Shown here in pieces: positions 1 to 13,463 of a stretch of DNA of 64,000 nt. The stretch is from Drosophila miranda (taxonomy: Eukaryota; Arthropoda; Insecta; Diptera; Drosophilidae): the NCBI RefSeq assembly GCF_003369915.1, contig NC_046675.1, forward strand, positions 9,176,001-9,240,000. The letters are read 5' to 3'. The position numbers and the translations under genes were made by a program. Each line of letters starts with the position of its first letter. Position 1 is the first letter of the stretch. The notes beneath the pieces were generated by a model, which ran no database searches, was not told where the DNA came from, and worked only from the letters and a program-made list of their open reading frames with translations.

Positions 1-3000
1 ATAACCTATATTTAGCATCACATAGGAATGTATAATAAACAGAAAAATTAAATAAAATATGCTAAAGAGCATCTTATAGTCGACACAACTTCTAAGTATA
101 CCCAACTATGCCGCTCTCGCTTGGGGTTCATTGAATTTTTAAAGTGCTTTATGGTCACAGAGCTGTTGGCTGCTAGCTGCTGGTTGATGGCAAGTTTGTT
201 GCCAAAGTCTTTTGTTTCGACTGCACAGCTTCCCATAGAGAGAGAGAGAGAGAACATTAGAGAGAGAGAGAGAATAAGCTGCTGGCCACATAATTAACCA
301 GATAATGGCCATAACGCGTGCTTTGGCCTGTCGCACCGGTTTGTTGCTCGGTCATCTCCTGTGAAGGTCGGCTTCATTTAATAACTAATACTAACTAATA
401 TTTACGAGAATATTTCTATGGTTTACGGCCCAACACGACGAAATCCAAGGGGCACTGTGGAACCCCTTTTCACGGGGCAGGGCAGGGGTACCCACACACA
501 ACAATCACAACAGATCACAGTCCCAATTCTCATATCAGGCCAATGCTGATTTCGATTTGATTCCAAGAAGCAGGCACTCAATCATGCCCCGAGTTGTTGG
601 CCTCTTGTTGTGACTGTCTCCGACTGCCCCTGAGTGCCTCCGACTGCCTGCCACTGCCACTGCTGCTGCTCATTCTGCTGCGGCCTCATAGCGTGCGACA
701 AATGCCACTAACGGTTTGAGGTCTCTAATGGATGTTGACATTTACGGCTACCAGGGATTTGGATGTGGATTCGTATTGGCTCAAAGGCGGAACGGAACGA
801 AAGAGAGTGAGAGGCTGTTTAATTCACATAAATCCAAGTGAAATGCCATTGGGGAATTGCTTTAGAGATAGAAATTAGGCAAATGGACGGGAGGACGTGT
901 CTCCGGCATTCCCTGGAATTCTCGTCCGGCACAAAGGAGATGCCACTGAATGGGACTCGGGAGCAAAAAGGGGAAGGCGTGCAGAGTCGCCAGGGGCCAT
1001 GGGCCATGGGCATGTAACATAAACATTCACAGCATAAAAAGGGTCTCTCACCATTACTCCCTATCTCTCTCTCACGCTCTCTCTCTCGCTCTCTGTCTAC
1101 TCGTAGTGTGTGTACAAACATTTGTCAACTCTGGGCCTTTTGATCCTGGCCGGCACGAGAGTCAAAAAGTCGTAAGCGGCATAGTTATCATTGTGCCTCC
1201 CTGGGTCCATTGTGCTATCAGCTGGCAGCGATCGATGCGGTTTCAGGCAGCAGCAGCAGCAACAGCAACGTCAGTCGGAACAGTCTCTCCGATCACCGTG
1301 AGTAAGCAGTGCTGGCTGCCCCGAGGAAGGGCAGATCTTGGCCACATGCGGCGCGTATTTGGCCAACAGTTGTTTTGCACGAGACAAAACCACAAAAATG
1401 CAGCCAGTATGTTCAACATTTTCCAGCCGTGTCGCCCACGCAGCCTATCCACAAATCAAACCTTCGATAGACATTGAAACATGCGGCTGGTGACGGACTC
1501 ATTCCATGGATATTAGAGCGTATTCTAGTGACTTTTGCAAGGGATTTCTTACTAAAAAATGACCAATAAATAACATGGGGATATGTATGCCAAGATTTGA
1601 TTTTAAAAACTTCAGTTTTAATAGGTATTCAAACATAAGCCCCCGGATTCATTGGGAACAAATGGCATTCCCTTCCCCCCCTCATAGATGCAGCCAACTT
1701 CTTGCCACAAAGCCAAGCGGCAGCACTTACTTAAAATATTAAACAACAAGCCGAGCCTTTGCAGCAGCCCTCTCGAGCATCTTGAGAGCTAGGGCCAGGC
1801 AGACGAGTCACATGGATGCCCTCTCAAGTGGCCGTACAGGCGACAGGCACCGCGATGAGGAGCTCCTCTGGACGGACGGACAGACAGACAGCAAACATGC
1901 GAGTATGAGTATTTAAATGTGTATCATGGCGGTGGTCAAGTGAAGCGCATGCGTTGATGGACTTGAATTATATGCGACTTAAGCTCCGCTGCTGCTGCTG
2001 CTGCTGCTGCAGAGGCTGTTGCTGTTGCTGCCACTGCTGATGGTGCATCCATCCGCATGGGCATCGGCATCGGCAGCGGCATCGGCATCGGCATCCTCGG
2101 CAGCCAGTGCCATAAAAATTAAAAGTCATTATGGCCTGGAACAGCATTTAAGCCGTGGCAATATCATCTGTCTCTCTCTGGCTGTCTGTGTGGCTGTGGA
2201 TACGAGCATGGGGAGACCGTGGCACATTCCCACATTCCCACAGTCCCAGATCCCAGATCCCCAGGTCGCGGCTCTACTCGGCTCGAGTGTCGCTGGGCTG
2301 TCAGAAAGTGCCATGAGACGGCAGCAGCCACATGCGTCCACTTGGAGTGGGTTAATATTTGTTTGCTTTATCATATTGAATTGACAGCAAAGTGGCGCTT
2401 GTTGCTCTTGTTGTTGCTGCTCTCCTCTTGCTGTTGCTGCTGTTACTGTTGTTGCCGGCTGCCCCAGCGGGCGGGCCGCGCCGAAGGCTCAAGTTGTTTG
2501 TTGTCTGCGCGCCGATTATGGAAAGTTGATGACCAACACAACTTGCAACAGCAAACACCAACAAAACTTCGTAGGTGAAACAACAGCAGTAGAAACACAG
2601 CCCTCCAGCCCTCCCAGCATCCTTCCAGCTTCCTTCCAGCTTCCTTCCACTTCTTTGCCAGTTCTTTTTCAACTGCTTTTCGGGCTTAGAAAATCTCTTC
2701 TCGAAGGTTTTCAATTTCAAAATGCCAATACTCCCTTTTTGTTATGCGCCGCTCGTGGCTACATGCCGCCCCGGCCACAAAAACCGCAAGTGCGGAATGC
2801 AGCCACTGCCGCAGCCACTGCCACAGCCAGCCCCTGCCACCAGTCAAAAGTTAAGGGGGCTGAGGGGCGGGGCTGTGGCAACGACTGCCAGGCAACACTT
2901 CGTTAAGTTGAGGCCAACATCAACGTCAACGCCTGTGTCGGTTAAATAGATTTCCAATACCCTTTCCTTGGGCATGCACGCAAGCGGGATCTATTTGTAA

Positions 3001-5060
3001 AGAGTAATATTCAGGATCCATTAGGACTATAAGTTTGTGGCGCAAAGTGCCTCATTCCTCGTGATATCCATGGTAGATCAGAATCTGTAGTAAGTGGTAA
3101 GTAATGAAGAAGCTTCTCATAGCCAGGGTTGATATACTTCGAATTTTCCACTTGGACTCAATACCAATGGCATCCAAGCAATTGGCCAACAGAGTATCAA
3201 GAGCTTGGACTCACCACAGCACAACCTCATCTCTCTCGTCATTCTGTTCTGTTTTTGGGGTCGCTTTGCGCTCTCCTTCCTTTGGCTTTGATCTGTGGAG
3301 CTGTGGAGGCAGCAGCCAGCAGGCAACAGACAACAACCTGGCGGCAGGCAGGACCGTCTGCAGGGCAGGGCCCAAAGGTAGCACATGTCCCGGGGTCCCG
3401 CTGCAGCAAATTGAAAATTGATTTTTGAGCAGAGATGCTGCGCCGAGAACTGCCCCGAGTTCGTTGCCTAAGTCTTTCGTTGAGATGACGATGACTCAAA
3501 ATATACGCCGCGAAATTCCCACATAAATTGCGCGCGTTGTCAAATTAAAAATGCCTAATGAGCCGATTGGAGCCGGCCCAATGCAAAAGAGCTGAAAAAT
3601 GCATTAGAAGCAGCAGGGATCCGTCCCGAGTCCCGGGACCCGGGACGCGGGTCTGCGGTCCTAAGTCCCCTCTTGTGGCACCGCCTTGTGGCACAGCTTC
3701 CATAGTCCCGTCCCCGAGTCCGATCCCCCAGTCAACGGCGGCGAAATGTATCGTGTTACAAATCACGGCGGGGCGTGCGGGCGGAGGCAACATCTCCTGC
3801 AACATCTCGCCAGCGAACAGCAACAGAAACAAGTTTCGAGTGGAAATGCGTGTAGCGTGCAGCGTGCGAAACACTGCAGAACATGAACACGAAACGACGC
3901 GAAATCCCTGATGCCCATCCCGATCCCGAGCCCAATGCCGAGGCCTCCGCCTTCGCCTTCGCCTCGGCCACGGCCTGATCCCTGTTCCGTTCAGCAAGCG
4001 ATCTGTTCTGTTCCCTGATGCTCTTGTACATGTCCATGTCCACTTGGCCAACATCTAAAAATAGTTGGTGGTGGTGCTACGGATGCATGTGCGCAGGGAG
4101 AGGGTGTCCCACAGTCCGTTTTGGCCAACATGAAAAATGGCAACACTTTTGCGCTCATAAAACCTATTTATATGCCAGGCAGCTACCTAAGGGACGGTGC
4201 TGCCCCCCTCCCCACAGTACAAATGAGACGGGTTCACTAATATGCTCGATCGTTTCCATTGCAGTGTGCCAGGGCCACAATGCGCAGGCGCAGGCGCAGG
4301 CGCAAGCGCGTGAGATCTCCACGCAAGATCATCAGAAGGAGGGTAGGCAGAAGGCAGGCAGAAGTCGGGCCCAGAAGGAGCCCTTAGTCCGGGGGTCCAG
4401 AGCCTGAGTCCAGTTTGAGGACGGGACCACACAAATACAGGCACGCGTTCGCTGACAGAATAAAAATTGTTGCGCTTGTGTTTAACGCGCGAACGCGGCG
4501 ATATCGCTGCCACAGCAAACGGCAACGGGCAACCGGCAACGGCAGTGGCTGTGGCTGCCACAGCAGAAGCAGCCAGATCGTACCTTGTTTCAAACTGGCT
4601 CCCTGCCTGGATCTCTGACTCTGTTCCTCGGATGTGGCTCTCAGGTTAAAGTGGTCGGGGAGGGAGGCCAGGCCAGGCCAGGACAGGGCAGGGCAGGGCA
4701 GGGCAGGCATTGTCGGCTTGCTTAGCTATCACTGAACGATTATCGTGCATTTTAAAATTCTTACGAGTTTCTGGAGTTGTTGCTGCTGATGCTCTGCCTT
4801 GTGCCTTCTTTACCTTTTATACCCGTGTTGCCCTTTTCTCTGCGCTGCGCTGCGCTGCTCTTTGTTGGGCCAGATTGGAATCACGCATGGGAACCAAGCG
4901 CCTTGGCTTTTGTCTTGTCTGCGGACTGCAAAAAAAAAAATATATAAAAAAAACGTAAAAAGGAACGATATTGTGTATGAAAAAACTGCAGCATTCTCAT
5001 CAACAAATTAGGAGGCGGATATATAATAAACCACGGAGAGGCGGAGGGCGCTGGGGCTGG
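1..5060. other. Intergenic or intronic DNA without a supportable gene
   Basis: I find no reading frame with a recognisable domain, and the longest open frames are low-complexity. The stretch is of mixed composition and carries simple repeats: GA runs (about 235-274), a CT run (about 1060-1096), a CTG run (1988-2010), a GGCATC-type hexamer run (2056-2100) and GGGCA repeats near 4680-4708. This is typical of fly regulatory or intronic DNA. It could belong to a gene to the left of the window. No function is assigned. Confidence 0.6.
1988..2100. repeat. CTG triplet run followed by GGCATC hexamer run
   Basis: A (CTG)n tract at 1988-2010 and a GGCATC/GGCAGC hexamer tract at 2056-2100 lie about 45 bases apart. 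Both are open in one frame but encode only Leu-rich and Ala/Ser-rich low complexity. I read them as microsatellites. Confidence 0.7.
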
Positions 5061-5656
5061 CTTTAAACACAGTTTTATTAATCTTTCATTTTAAATAGTA
5101 ATTTGTATTTATCAATTTGTTAATTGCATAGTTTACATAGTAGTTACTCTCCTCAGCAAATGCCCAAATGGGTGTCATTCGATTATTGCCCATGTACACA
5201 TAGTAGGATCGCAGATGTTGTATATAGATTTGAGGCAGATGCTTTTGTTTTCTTGGAAATACATAACTAAATTGCTACACAAGAATTGTCTTGATAATAA
5301 TTTGATAACGCTATCATATAATATGTTTATGTATAATACCATTTATGTATATATATTTGTTGTAATTATATTCTCTGTGGGCATAACTAGTAATAATTGA
5401 ATTTGTTTTGTGGGTTTTGCTTTGTCTACACTCTGTGGAAGGGTATTGGTAGTCGGAGTCTCTATTGTTTGTTTCTTTGTCATTCATTCGTCAAACACTA
5501 ACACATATCCTACGCAAATTGATTGATCCCGCTGTATGCGAGTATATCTATATTTTAGTTAATAATTTTTGCAATAACATACAACATTTGCAAACAAAGC
5601 GAAAGAGTCACGCTACAGGAAAAAGTCAGTAAAATATATTTTTGTAGAAACCTATT

Positions 5657-5669
5657 GGGGGGGGGGGGG
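5657..5669. repeat. Homopolymer G tract
   Basis: An uninterrupted run of about 13 G lies inside an otherwise AT-rich stretch. It is a microsatellite and a likely place for sequencing-length error. Confidence 0.8.
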
Positions 5670-8600
5670 CGATAAACAAAGTTTTGTCGGTCTTAAGATT
5701 TTATAATGTCTCAAGAATGCACTTTAAAGCGCGTGTGATAAAAGTTAAATGCTTTTGGCCCCACTTCCGTCAATAAGTCCCCGATAAGGGTACAACTACG
5801 TCAAGAACGAACCAAAGTCATTCCAAAAGAATGGGGGCCTAATATAAGACAAGGAAATGAGTATTGCTCGTAGTATTATGGAATATAAATAATAATTACA
5901 AACTAAAGACCGACAGATTCGGCAAGAGCGAAACTCAAACGAAACTAAAGCGAGCCTTAGCCAAGACACGAACCGCAAAAGAGGAATAATATCTATAGGT
6001 TTTTTTTTTTTTTGTACATAGGTATATAAATATACTATAGTATTTGTTAGTTTACCTATAGCCTATGACCTGTAGAGCTGCTTGAGGGGTTTGGTCTCAA
6101 ATCCTAGTTCAGCATTTAGTTCTAGTAAAAGTTCTGCAAGTTCTCTCTGCTTAGTTCTCTGTAGATCTTGACACACATTTGCAGTCTGTATATTCTAGAA
6201 AAAAAAAACAATTTCCTTTACACTTGTATTTGTGTCCCTTACTTTGTTGCTTCTGTATTGTGTGTGTGTGGGTGTGTCTGCAATATTGCAAAATTCCATT
6301 CGGTTAGTATTTTTGTTGTAGACTTATTCAAAATTCCAGACAGTACTCTCGGTTGCATATTGCTCGGTCTCTGCGATTTCGTCATTAAAATTCATGTTCG
6401 GTGTCCAAAATTGTATTCTTTGTTTGCTAATTGCATTGATTAACTAATCAGTAATCAGGCTAAACCCTTAGTTTTCAGTTGTCTACAATTTGTTAAGTTG
6501 TTAATTTATTAACTAGATGAAACAGTTGGTAGCAAATATTTACTTATTGTTCTAATTTTAGTGAATTGCCTTTGTATTTTGTTGCTTTCTGGTGATTCAT
6601 ATTCCTTCTTAGATTGTGTTTCCGTCATCGTAATCTAACCCTAAACGCTATCTAATATTACAATTTGATATTTTAGACATTTATCGTTTTCTGTTTTCTG
6701 TTTCTACGTTTTTGTCAATGTGTGTTCCTCATCCTCATCCTCATACGATTACTCTCTCCTCTTCGCCTCTTCTGTTTTCTAAATGGAGCTGGAGCTTTCA
6801 AACATTATCTCTTTTTTGCTGAAGTTTAAGTTCTTTTACAATATGATTTGTTTTATTGCTGTTTTGCTGTCGCGAGTATGCGAGCATTACATATAAATAT
6901 TTTGCTTTGTTTTTGGGTTTTTCGTTCATTTTTTTTTATGTTTTTTTCATATATTTCTGGATCACATATTCAAGTAGTTTCAAAATCACATAAAAATCAC
7001 TCTTACAGTAGCGTATACAAAATACATGCTTCGTCTATAAATATATAGATGTGTGTGTATTGGTACACACTATATATATTGTGTGTTCCCGATTTCTGGT
7101 TTGATTCTTTTCAGTTGAGATATCGTATCGCGTGAAAAATGGATTGATTGACATGTTCAAATATTGCCTTGCATTTGCATTGGTTGCTTTTTCGATTCGA
7201 GGATAGAACGAACGTCCCTTAGTCGTTTCGTTTGATATACCAGAGTATTCGTGTGTAAAGTTTCATAAACTATGATAGCAAAAGTGTTCAAACAGTGTCG
7301 GAATCGATGTGAGTCAGTGATATTCTCAGAGAAAGATTCAGAGGTATGGTATACGCACTGGTATTTGCGACTCAACAGCTCCATTATAAAACCAATTTCT
7401 CCATTCATATTTCTCCACCTGTGGTCTGTGTACGCTTATATCATAAACTATTAAAGCATTTACATTTAACACACATTTATTTATTGTTTTGTTATAATAA
7501 TTTGTATTTCAAAATGTTTGCTTTTGGCTTTCTCCCTACAAAAACACAGTACAAACACACACAGAGATAAAAGCCTTTGCGCTGCGCTGCCTTTTCTCGT
7601 TAGCTTTTTTAATAATATATAATATACATACATATATTTGCTTTTCGTGTATATAGGGTTCTTATATATTCTTGTATATCGTCGTAGTTTTGCTTTTGCT
7701 TTTGTTTTTCCATAAATGCCTTTGCAGCTGCGATTCCAATTCATTCACAAGACAGTTTCACTTTCTTTTCGCCGTTTCCGTTTCGTTTCGTTTCGATTAC
7801 ATATGTAGTTCTTTCAAACTAACTAACAATACATTACATTTGCTCATTCAACTTTGTCGTATGCGACCAGTAAATTGCTCTTGATAACTACAATATTGCT
7901 GCACAAAAAAATACAATGGTTATTGAAGACGGTTTGTTTTTACATTAATTCTGGTTAACATTTTCTCTTTAAACTGTGTTCGATTCGCTGTATCGAGTTA
8001 CATTTATTGTTATACTTCCTTCATCACAAATCTGTGTCCAAATGCTTCATAAATATATATATTGTAGATCTATATAGTATATTTCATATTCGTTCTTGTA
8101 CCATAAGCCAAATGCTTTCAAATAATTTCATATATCTTAACAACTATTTTCTGACATTGACATTTTGTTTTGCGTTGCTTTTGCCTTTTGCTTTTGCTAC
8201 ATTGGAAGCGTCCATTGAGGGGGCTATGAAAATCAAGAGAGTCAGCTGCAAATAAGTACTTAAAGCACTAGAAAAATCACAAAGTAACCTAATAAGAGTA
8301 CGAGTATATAAAGAATGTTGGTAATTTGTGTTGTGTGTTCGGCTATCCATATGGATTAAAAAGCCCTATAAAAAAATGAACATATCATTAGGGAAAGCGT
8401 TGTCGCATTCAGTTGCAAATCAATTTTATGTTCTATAATTACTTTTTGTGCAGTTAAACAATCGGGGAAATACATGTTCAGTACAGACTAAGATTTATGA
8501 TTCGTGAGTTACATCAATTTATGACTGTTGGCCTGGGGGGTCATTGGCTTGATTATTTTGTTTTTGTCGTTTTCACAAGATTGAAACACACATACGAGTA

Positions 8601-9068
8601 CATACTATATAAAATATAGTTTTGAAAATCGGCTTATATAAAATCACTGGTGGTTTTCTTGTTTGTTGCTGTTTGTTACTGCTGTCTCACGCGACATTAC
8701 AATGTTAAATCTTCATTAACTTGATCAATTTGTTGTTTTCTATAAATTTGTTAATAGTCAATTGCTAAAAGTGTCTAGAAAAATTAATATACCATTATAG
8801 TTATCATATCGAAAGCCAATTACATTCTGTAATGGTTCCGCATTTCATAATTCTTTAGATAATACTAGTGAAAAGTACAATATGACTGAAAATGTGGCAT
8901 ATTTCAATGAAAATTATAGCTAGATCGACGAGTAAATAAACAAAATAAAAATCAATGGATAAATGAGAAATATTGCAAATTCGTGCAGTAGATTGAATAC
9001 AACGAAAATTGAAAAAATATATAATTATATAAGAGATAAGTTATAAGATACGATTCAATGTTATTCAT

Positions 9069-9088
9069 AAAAAAAAAAAAAAAAAAAA
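9069..9088. repeat. Homopolymer A tract
   Basis: About 20 consecutive A on the plus strand, so a U-rich tract if transcribed from the minus strand as part of the unk 3' UTR. Confidence 0.8.
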
Positions 9089-9402
9089 TTCATAGTAAAA
9101 TACCACAAAGTAAAATATATAACTTAATTGTTTAGAGCAGCTAGCTAATTCAATTAATAGTTTGTGCCTAGTAATTGCTAATATTCATGATTAATTTGCA
9201 TAGAGCTGAAGTATACATAACTCATTAGAAAGGTTTGACATGTGCCTTCGATCAGAAGTTTCAACATTTCGCTTACAAAACTAAAGTTTACTTTTGTGTG
9301 TCATGCACATTGTCATGCTGTTCGCGCAATGGGCGCGTGTTAATATCCGATCTCTCAGCCAAAGGGCCAGTTGTGGCCGCGTTGTTGCTGATTGAACATA
9401 TT

Positions 9403-12400
9403 CTAGGTATGTGTTGTCATCACCGGCACCTGGCAGTAGGGGCACTCGGTGACCGAGCCGGCGCAAGTATTGCAAATGGACAAGTGATTGCACGGCTCCA
9501 GGGTGACGGTGCGATTGTTCTCCTCGCACTTCATGCACTTCTTTGCATTCTCTAAATATAATACTTTGTCAACCTCCTCTAAATCGGTGCGCAGCTTTGA
9601 CTGAAAGAAGATCGAAGATTATGTTGAATCTCACTGGGTGGCGGCATATCAGAGTCAAGTATATCACCTGCAATTGCTTTAATTTCTGAATGGACAAGTC
9701 TCGCAGCTCAGCCGGCAAGTTGAGTTGCATCTGAACCAGATCGTAGCGCTCCTTCCACTCCAAGGCCTCCTGCTTGGCCTTGTCGCGGTGTAGTTCAGCA
9801 ATCTTCAATTTACAGACCACATCGTCATATCGATTGCTCAGCTTGTGGATCTGGGCGGTCTTCGTAAGCAAATCGTTGGTGATGCTGCTGTTGTTCTGCG
9901 ACTGAAGCGATTGCAAGCTGAAAGCGTTCTTGGCCGTATTCAAGGTATTCTCGAACAAGCTGTTTCCCACCGAGCTGCTATTGATGTCGTCACGTATGGT
10001 ATTCAATTCGGATATTCTGACCGATGGACTAATGGACAGGCCGTCGCCGAAGCCAGGGGACATGATGCGCGATGGGAAAAAAAGGCTGTTGTCGTTCTGT
10101 GTGGCAGCCGAGAGCGAATTGCTTAGTTTGTTGGATCCGCCGTAGTTGAATGCATCCATGGCGAAGAGATTGGCGTGATTGGTTGGACTGTAGGTGAGCG
10201 AGCTGCTGGGAATGTTGACGGCAAAGCCACCCGAGTTGAAATCTGTCGAAAATTGAAACAAACCCATTTGTTAGACATTAGGCAGGCACGTTCGGCTACT
10301 TGGTTTGTTTCACTTACCATTAATTGAGTTACTTAGTGTCGTATTAGGAATGTTAATTGGCGCCGAGGAACGTGTTAATAAGCTAGTATTGGCCAGACTC
10401 GACGACAGTGAGTTCTCGCGTGGATCTTCCAGTGAGCAAGCTACTTGCAAAGAGTGAAGATAGATACATACATTTAAATTTGAGTTACAGTTAGGCGGAT
10501 TTGCGGCATTTGCTGCTTTAGCTCTCTGACATTTTGTCCACAACCAACATTTAGAATAGGGAATAACTTGAATATATTGTACATATTTATGTCTTATAGG
10601 TTCACCCCAAAATACTCACAACGACTGTCCAGGGGTCGTGAGAAATTTAATAATTTGCTGGAATTTCTTGTATTTTCCAAAGCATCTACCAACATTTTAT
10701 TGGTACTATTACCATGTTCAATGTTCAACAACTACGAAGAGAACGAAACAAAGAGAAAAATCGAGGAGAGCAATGAGAGAGAACGCCAAAGGTTTCTGTG
10801 TGGGATTGATTTGTTAAACAATTAGCTGATATGATCGTTAGCTGGATTAGCGCGGCTGTTGTAATGTTGTTGGTAATGTTGGGGTAGTATGGGAGGATTA
10901 GACGATTACAAACACATAGATACACAGGATATGCATGAATGGGTTGGATTTTTACTGGTTGGTTAACTGGTTACTGGTAATACGTACATTATCGCCCAAA
11001 TGGTGCACATCCCGTGGCTGTAAGTCGGGCAAGGCGTTGGAAATGAGGTCACGAAGCGAAAGTTCATGTTCCCACGTCTTCTCATCGGCCATTACACAAA
11101 CTTGTTTTGGGTGGAGTGGTGGGAGTTATGGAGAAGCGACACAGAGCAGCACAGCGGCAAAGCATTGATTGATGCATTGATATTTTGAGGGGTTTTTTTT
11201 TTTTTTAAGATTTTAGATTTTTTTTTTTGATTCGCGATTTGGATGGTGCGAAGCAAGTAAAAGACAAACAGAACATTAATTCAAAGGTATCAAAATATCT
11301 GTATCCCTATGATGGGCCCTACAGAATCTGGTTGTGGAGAACAGCGCCGAAAGCTTTGAAAACTACAGAAAATGCCATTCGAGGATCGCAACTTACGTTC
11401 GACATGGGCAAAGGCGCAGAATACGCTGCGTGGACAGTAGCCGGCCTGTTGTACATCGTTGCATTTGGTGGACTTGTATATCTCCGGATGGAACTGCTGT
11501 TCAGTGCGTGTGTGACAGTACTGGCAATTGTCGCCGGCCTCGCAATTTCCCGGCTCGCCCCATTCCTCGCCGTGCTTCACATTGGGGCAAGGTGTTGATC
11601 TGCAGAAATAGACGTTATATAGGAGTATTGGTTGGTATTGGGTTGACACACCTGTATTTGAACTTCCTGGGCGATCGACGCTTATCCTTGCTGTTGTGAT
11701 ACTGTGGACAGGCATAGCCTTGTCGGCACAGGCGTGGCGGACGCTTGCATGGCTCCGTCTTGTAGTTAGCCAGCACATAGTTGGTGTCCTGCCACTTGGG
11801 ATCTTCGTTCATCAAGTTGCGCTCCTTGTCCAGGGCATTCAGGGCATTGCTGCTGTCGAGGGTAATTTCCGCATTCTGCAAGGTCTCCAGCTCCTTGATG
11901 TCGTACACGGGTGGCCGCTGATCCTGCATTCCATGGGCAAAGGCGCAGTGCAGGCCATTCTTGACGCAGTACCCCCGGCTGTCCGTGTCATGGACACACA
12001 TACATGTCTTGTAGTAACGCAAGTGGTAGCGTCGCTCGGTGTCGCCAGCGGTGCGGTGCAGGAAGGGACATCTGTGGATACGAGAGGGGAATTTAGTGAC
12101 GTGCGCTTGGGTCCGGGCTAAAAATACCCACGCAGCTGTTTCCCCTCCTTTGCGTGGGTACAGGAGAAAGAAGCAGGAGAAAGCGCACACATATCAAGTG
12201 TGGGTCAAAATGGCTGTTGTGCGCAGAAATTGTAATTGCGTATTATTCTTTGCCAAAGTGTATTCATACAGGGTAAGGAGTTCCCAGGAAACGCACTCTT
12301 GATGGTAGCATACTATGGGAAACATATGTATATGCACTTGAAATATCGAGAGTGTAGCACCCCATTATGCATACACCTTGCGCCCAACGCTTGCTATCTC

Positions 12401-13458
12401 GCTCTCAAAGCTTCAACAAAAACTCGCCCTCACAATAACTGTACATTTTCAAGCTGCCGGGTTAAATCAAAATAAAACGAAGAAAACACGCAAAAGCGAA
12501 ACGCAATAACAACAATGACGCACACTTGTAGCAGTTGTGTTGTCCGTATGCATGTGTGTGAGTGCGTCTGTGTGAGTTTCGGAGCAACAACCACCGCACA
12601 AGATACATTAAACTTGAGGTAAGGCAGACCAGAGTCACGCTCTCTCGCGCACACATTTTTTCACACACATATTGAAACACGCCGCACCATCTACATAATA
12701 TACCTTGCCAGCACCACCACCAAGTCCAGGCATCAGCATCCGGCGGAGAGACACAGCCCACAGGCGGATTAGAACTTCCCTTCGCTCGCACAATTGCTGA
12801 AATCACTTTCACTTTTGTGGGCGACAGTGGCCTCGTCGTAGGTTACGCCTACCCTACTCACTCACACACACATGTACGCTCGCGCAGATACACACACACG
12901 CATTTGAATTTCACTTTTTGCTAGACGCTACGCTCCCCCCACACACCCGCACCTAACTTTTTGTTTGTAAACACGAAGACAAGAGATACACACACACGAA
13001 AGAAGCACAAAGAGTAAACGAAAAAATACTACGTCGTTTCGCTGGCGTTGTCTCATCCCCAGATTCTGGTGCTGCTGGTTCCCAGAGGCGACGCAATTTG
13101 TAATGCCCAGGATACTTACTCGTCGCCGTCGGGACAGATGCCTGTGGTCTCATCGTATTTGGTGCAATAATTATCCGCACTGTAGTTGAAGGTGCCGTCG
13201 CGTTTACGAACGGGTCGCCGACGCCGCTGATTTTGAAAATGCCAATTAAAACATATGAACGGACGATGCTGATTGCATTTGTGCTGCAGGAACGACTGGC
13301 ACTGCTCCACGCGGAACTCCTTCAGGTAGCTGCACAAGTAGAATAATTGCTAAGCTCAGTTTCCACACTTTAAGGATAATTGGGTGGTTTATTTACGTAT
13401 AATGATTGGGTTTTTCTTGTTGTGAAGACAACAGTAGCTTGCTCGTATCGTTCGCCAT
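9403..13458 (-). CDS. unk: Unkempt: CCCH zinc-finger and RING protein
   Basis: RNA-binding translational regulator. In the family the CCCH fingers bind UAG/U-rich mRNA, and fly unk acts with mTOR signalling in neuronal differentiation. Exons on minus: 13397-13458, 13120-13329, 11652-12071, 11397-11599, optional 10984-11100, 10318-10443, 9668-10242, 9403-9600. All join in phase, giving 636 residues with the optional exon or 597 without. The start (MANDTSKLL) is followed by HYTYLKEFR, the conserved beginning of the family. Six CCCH-type fingers follow (for example EQCQSFLQHKC, YCTKYDETTGICPDGDECPFLH across a junction, CAFAHGMQ, EPCKRPPRLCRQGYACPQYH, CPNVKHGEEWG, STKCNDVQQ). Then come a Ser/Asn-rich linker, a coiled coil (KIAELHRDKAKQEALEWKER) and a C-terminal RING (CMKCEENNRTVTLEPCNHLS, CNTC, CPYC). 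It is divergent from the THADA-like gene. Confidence 0.95.
10984..11100 (-). other. unk: Probable cassette exon of unk (117 nt)
   Basis: A minus-strand open stretch encodes VMADEKTWEHELSLRDLISN and more, flanked by an AAG acceptor and a GTATTA donor. It starts and ends in phase 1, as do the joins around it. The exon ending at 11397 (GAA C|) also joins directly and in frame to the exon starting at 10443. Inclusion or skipping therefore changes the protein by exactly 39 residues. Without it the protein is about 597 residues, close to the ~599 I recall for D. melanogaster Unk. The acceptor is ordinary and the donor weak. I cannot tell whether it is alternative, constitutive or spurious. Confidence 0.5.
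12072..13119 (-). other. unk: Intron 2 of unk
   Basis: A 1.05-kb intron splits the second CCCH finger between Glu and Cys in phase 2 (GA|A). The donor is GTAAGT and the acceptor follows a pyrimidine stretch. It holds CA/TG-rich stretches (12530-12660 and 12860-12960) and no open frame with recognisable content. Confidence 0.8.
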
Positions 13459-13463
13459 CTTTG

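Larger units (their letters stand above)
5060..9402 (-). other. Probable long AT-rich 3' UTR of unk
   Basis: From the unk stop codon at 9403-9405 down to about 5060 the DNA is strongly AT-rich, with homopolymer runs and no credible coding frame. Composition changes abruptly near 5060 to the more GC-rich DNA on the left. A minus-strand AATAAA (TTTATT on plus, near 5074-5079) sits at that border, with GT-rich sequence just beyond it. This would suit a poly(A) site about 4.3 kb after the stop. Long 3' UTRs are common in fly neural genes. The extent is inferred from composition only, and other AATAAA words nearer the stop could be used. Confidence 0.4.

Noticed and set aside
950..1477. 175-codon plus-strand frame
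   Set aside because: It contains CT-repeat-derived Ser/Leu stretches, no domain and no splice context.
2019..2384. Open frame with a hydrophobic start and Ala/Ser repeats, resembling a secreted peptide
   Set aside because: The content comes from CTG and GGCATC microsatellites; the rest has no domain and other frames are equally open.
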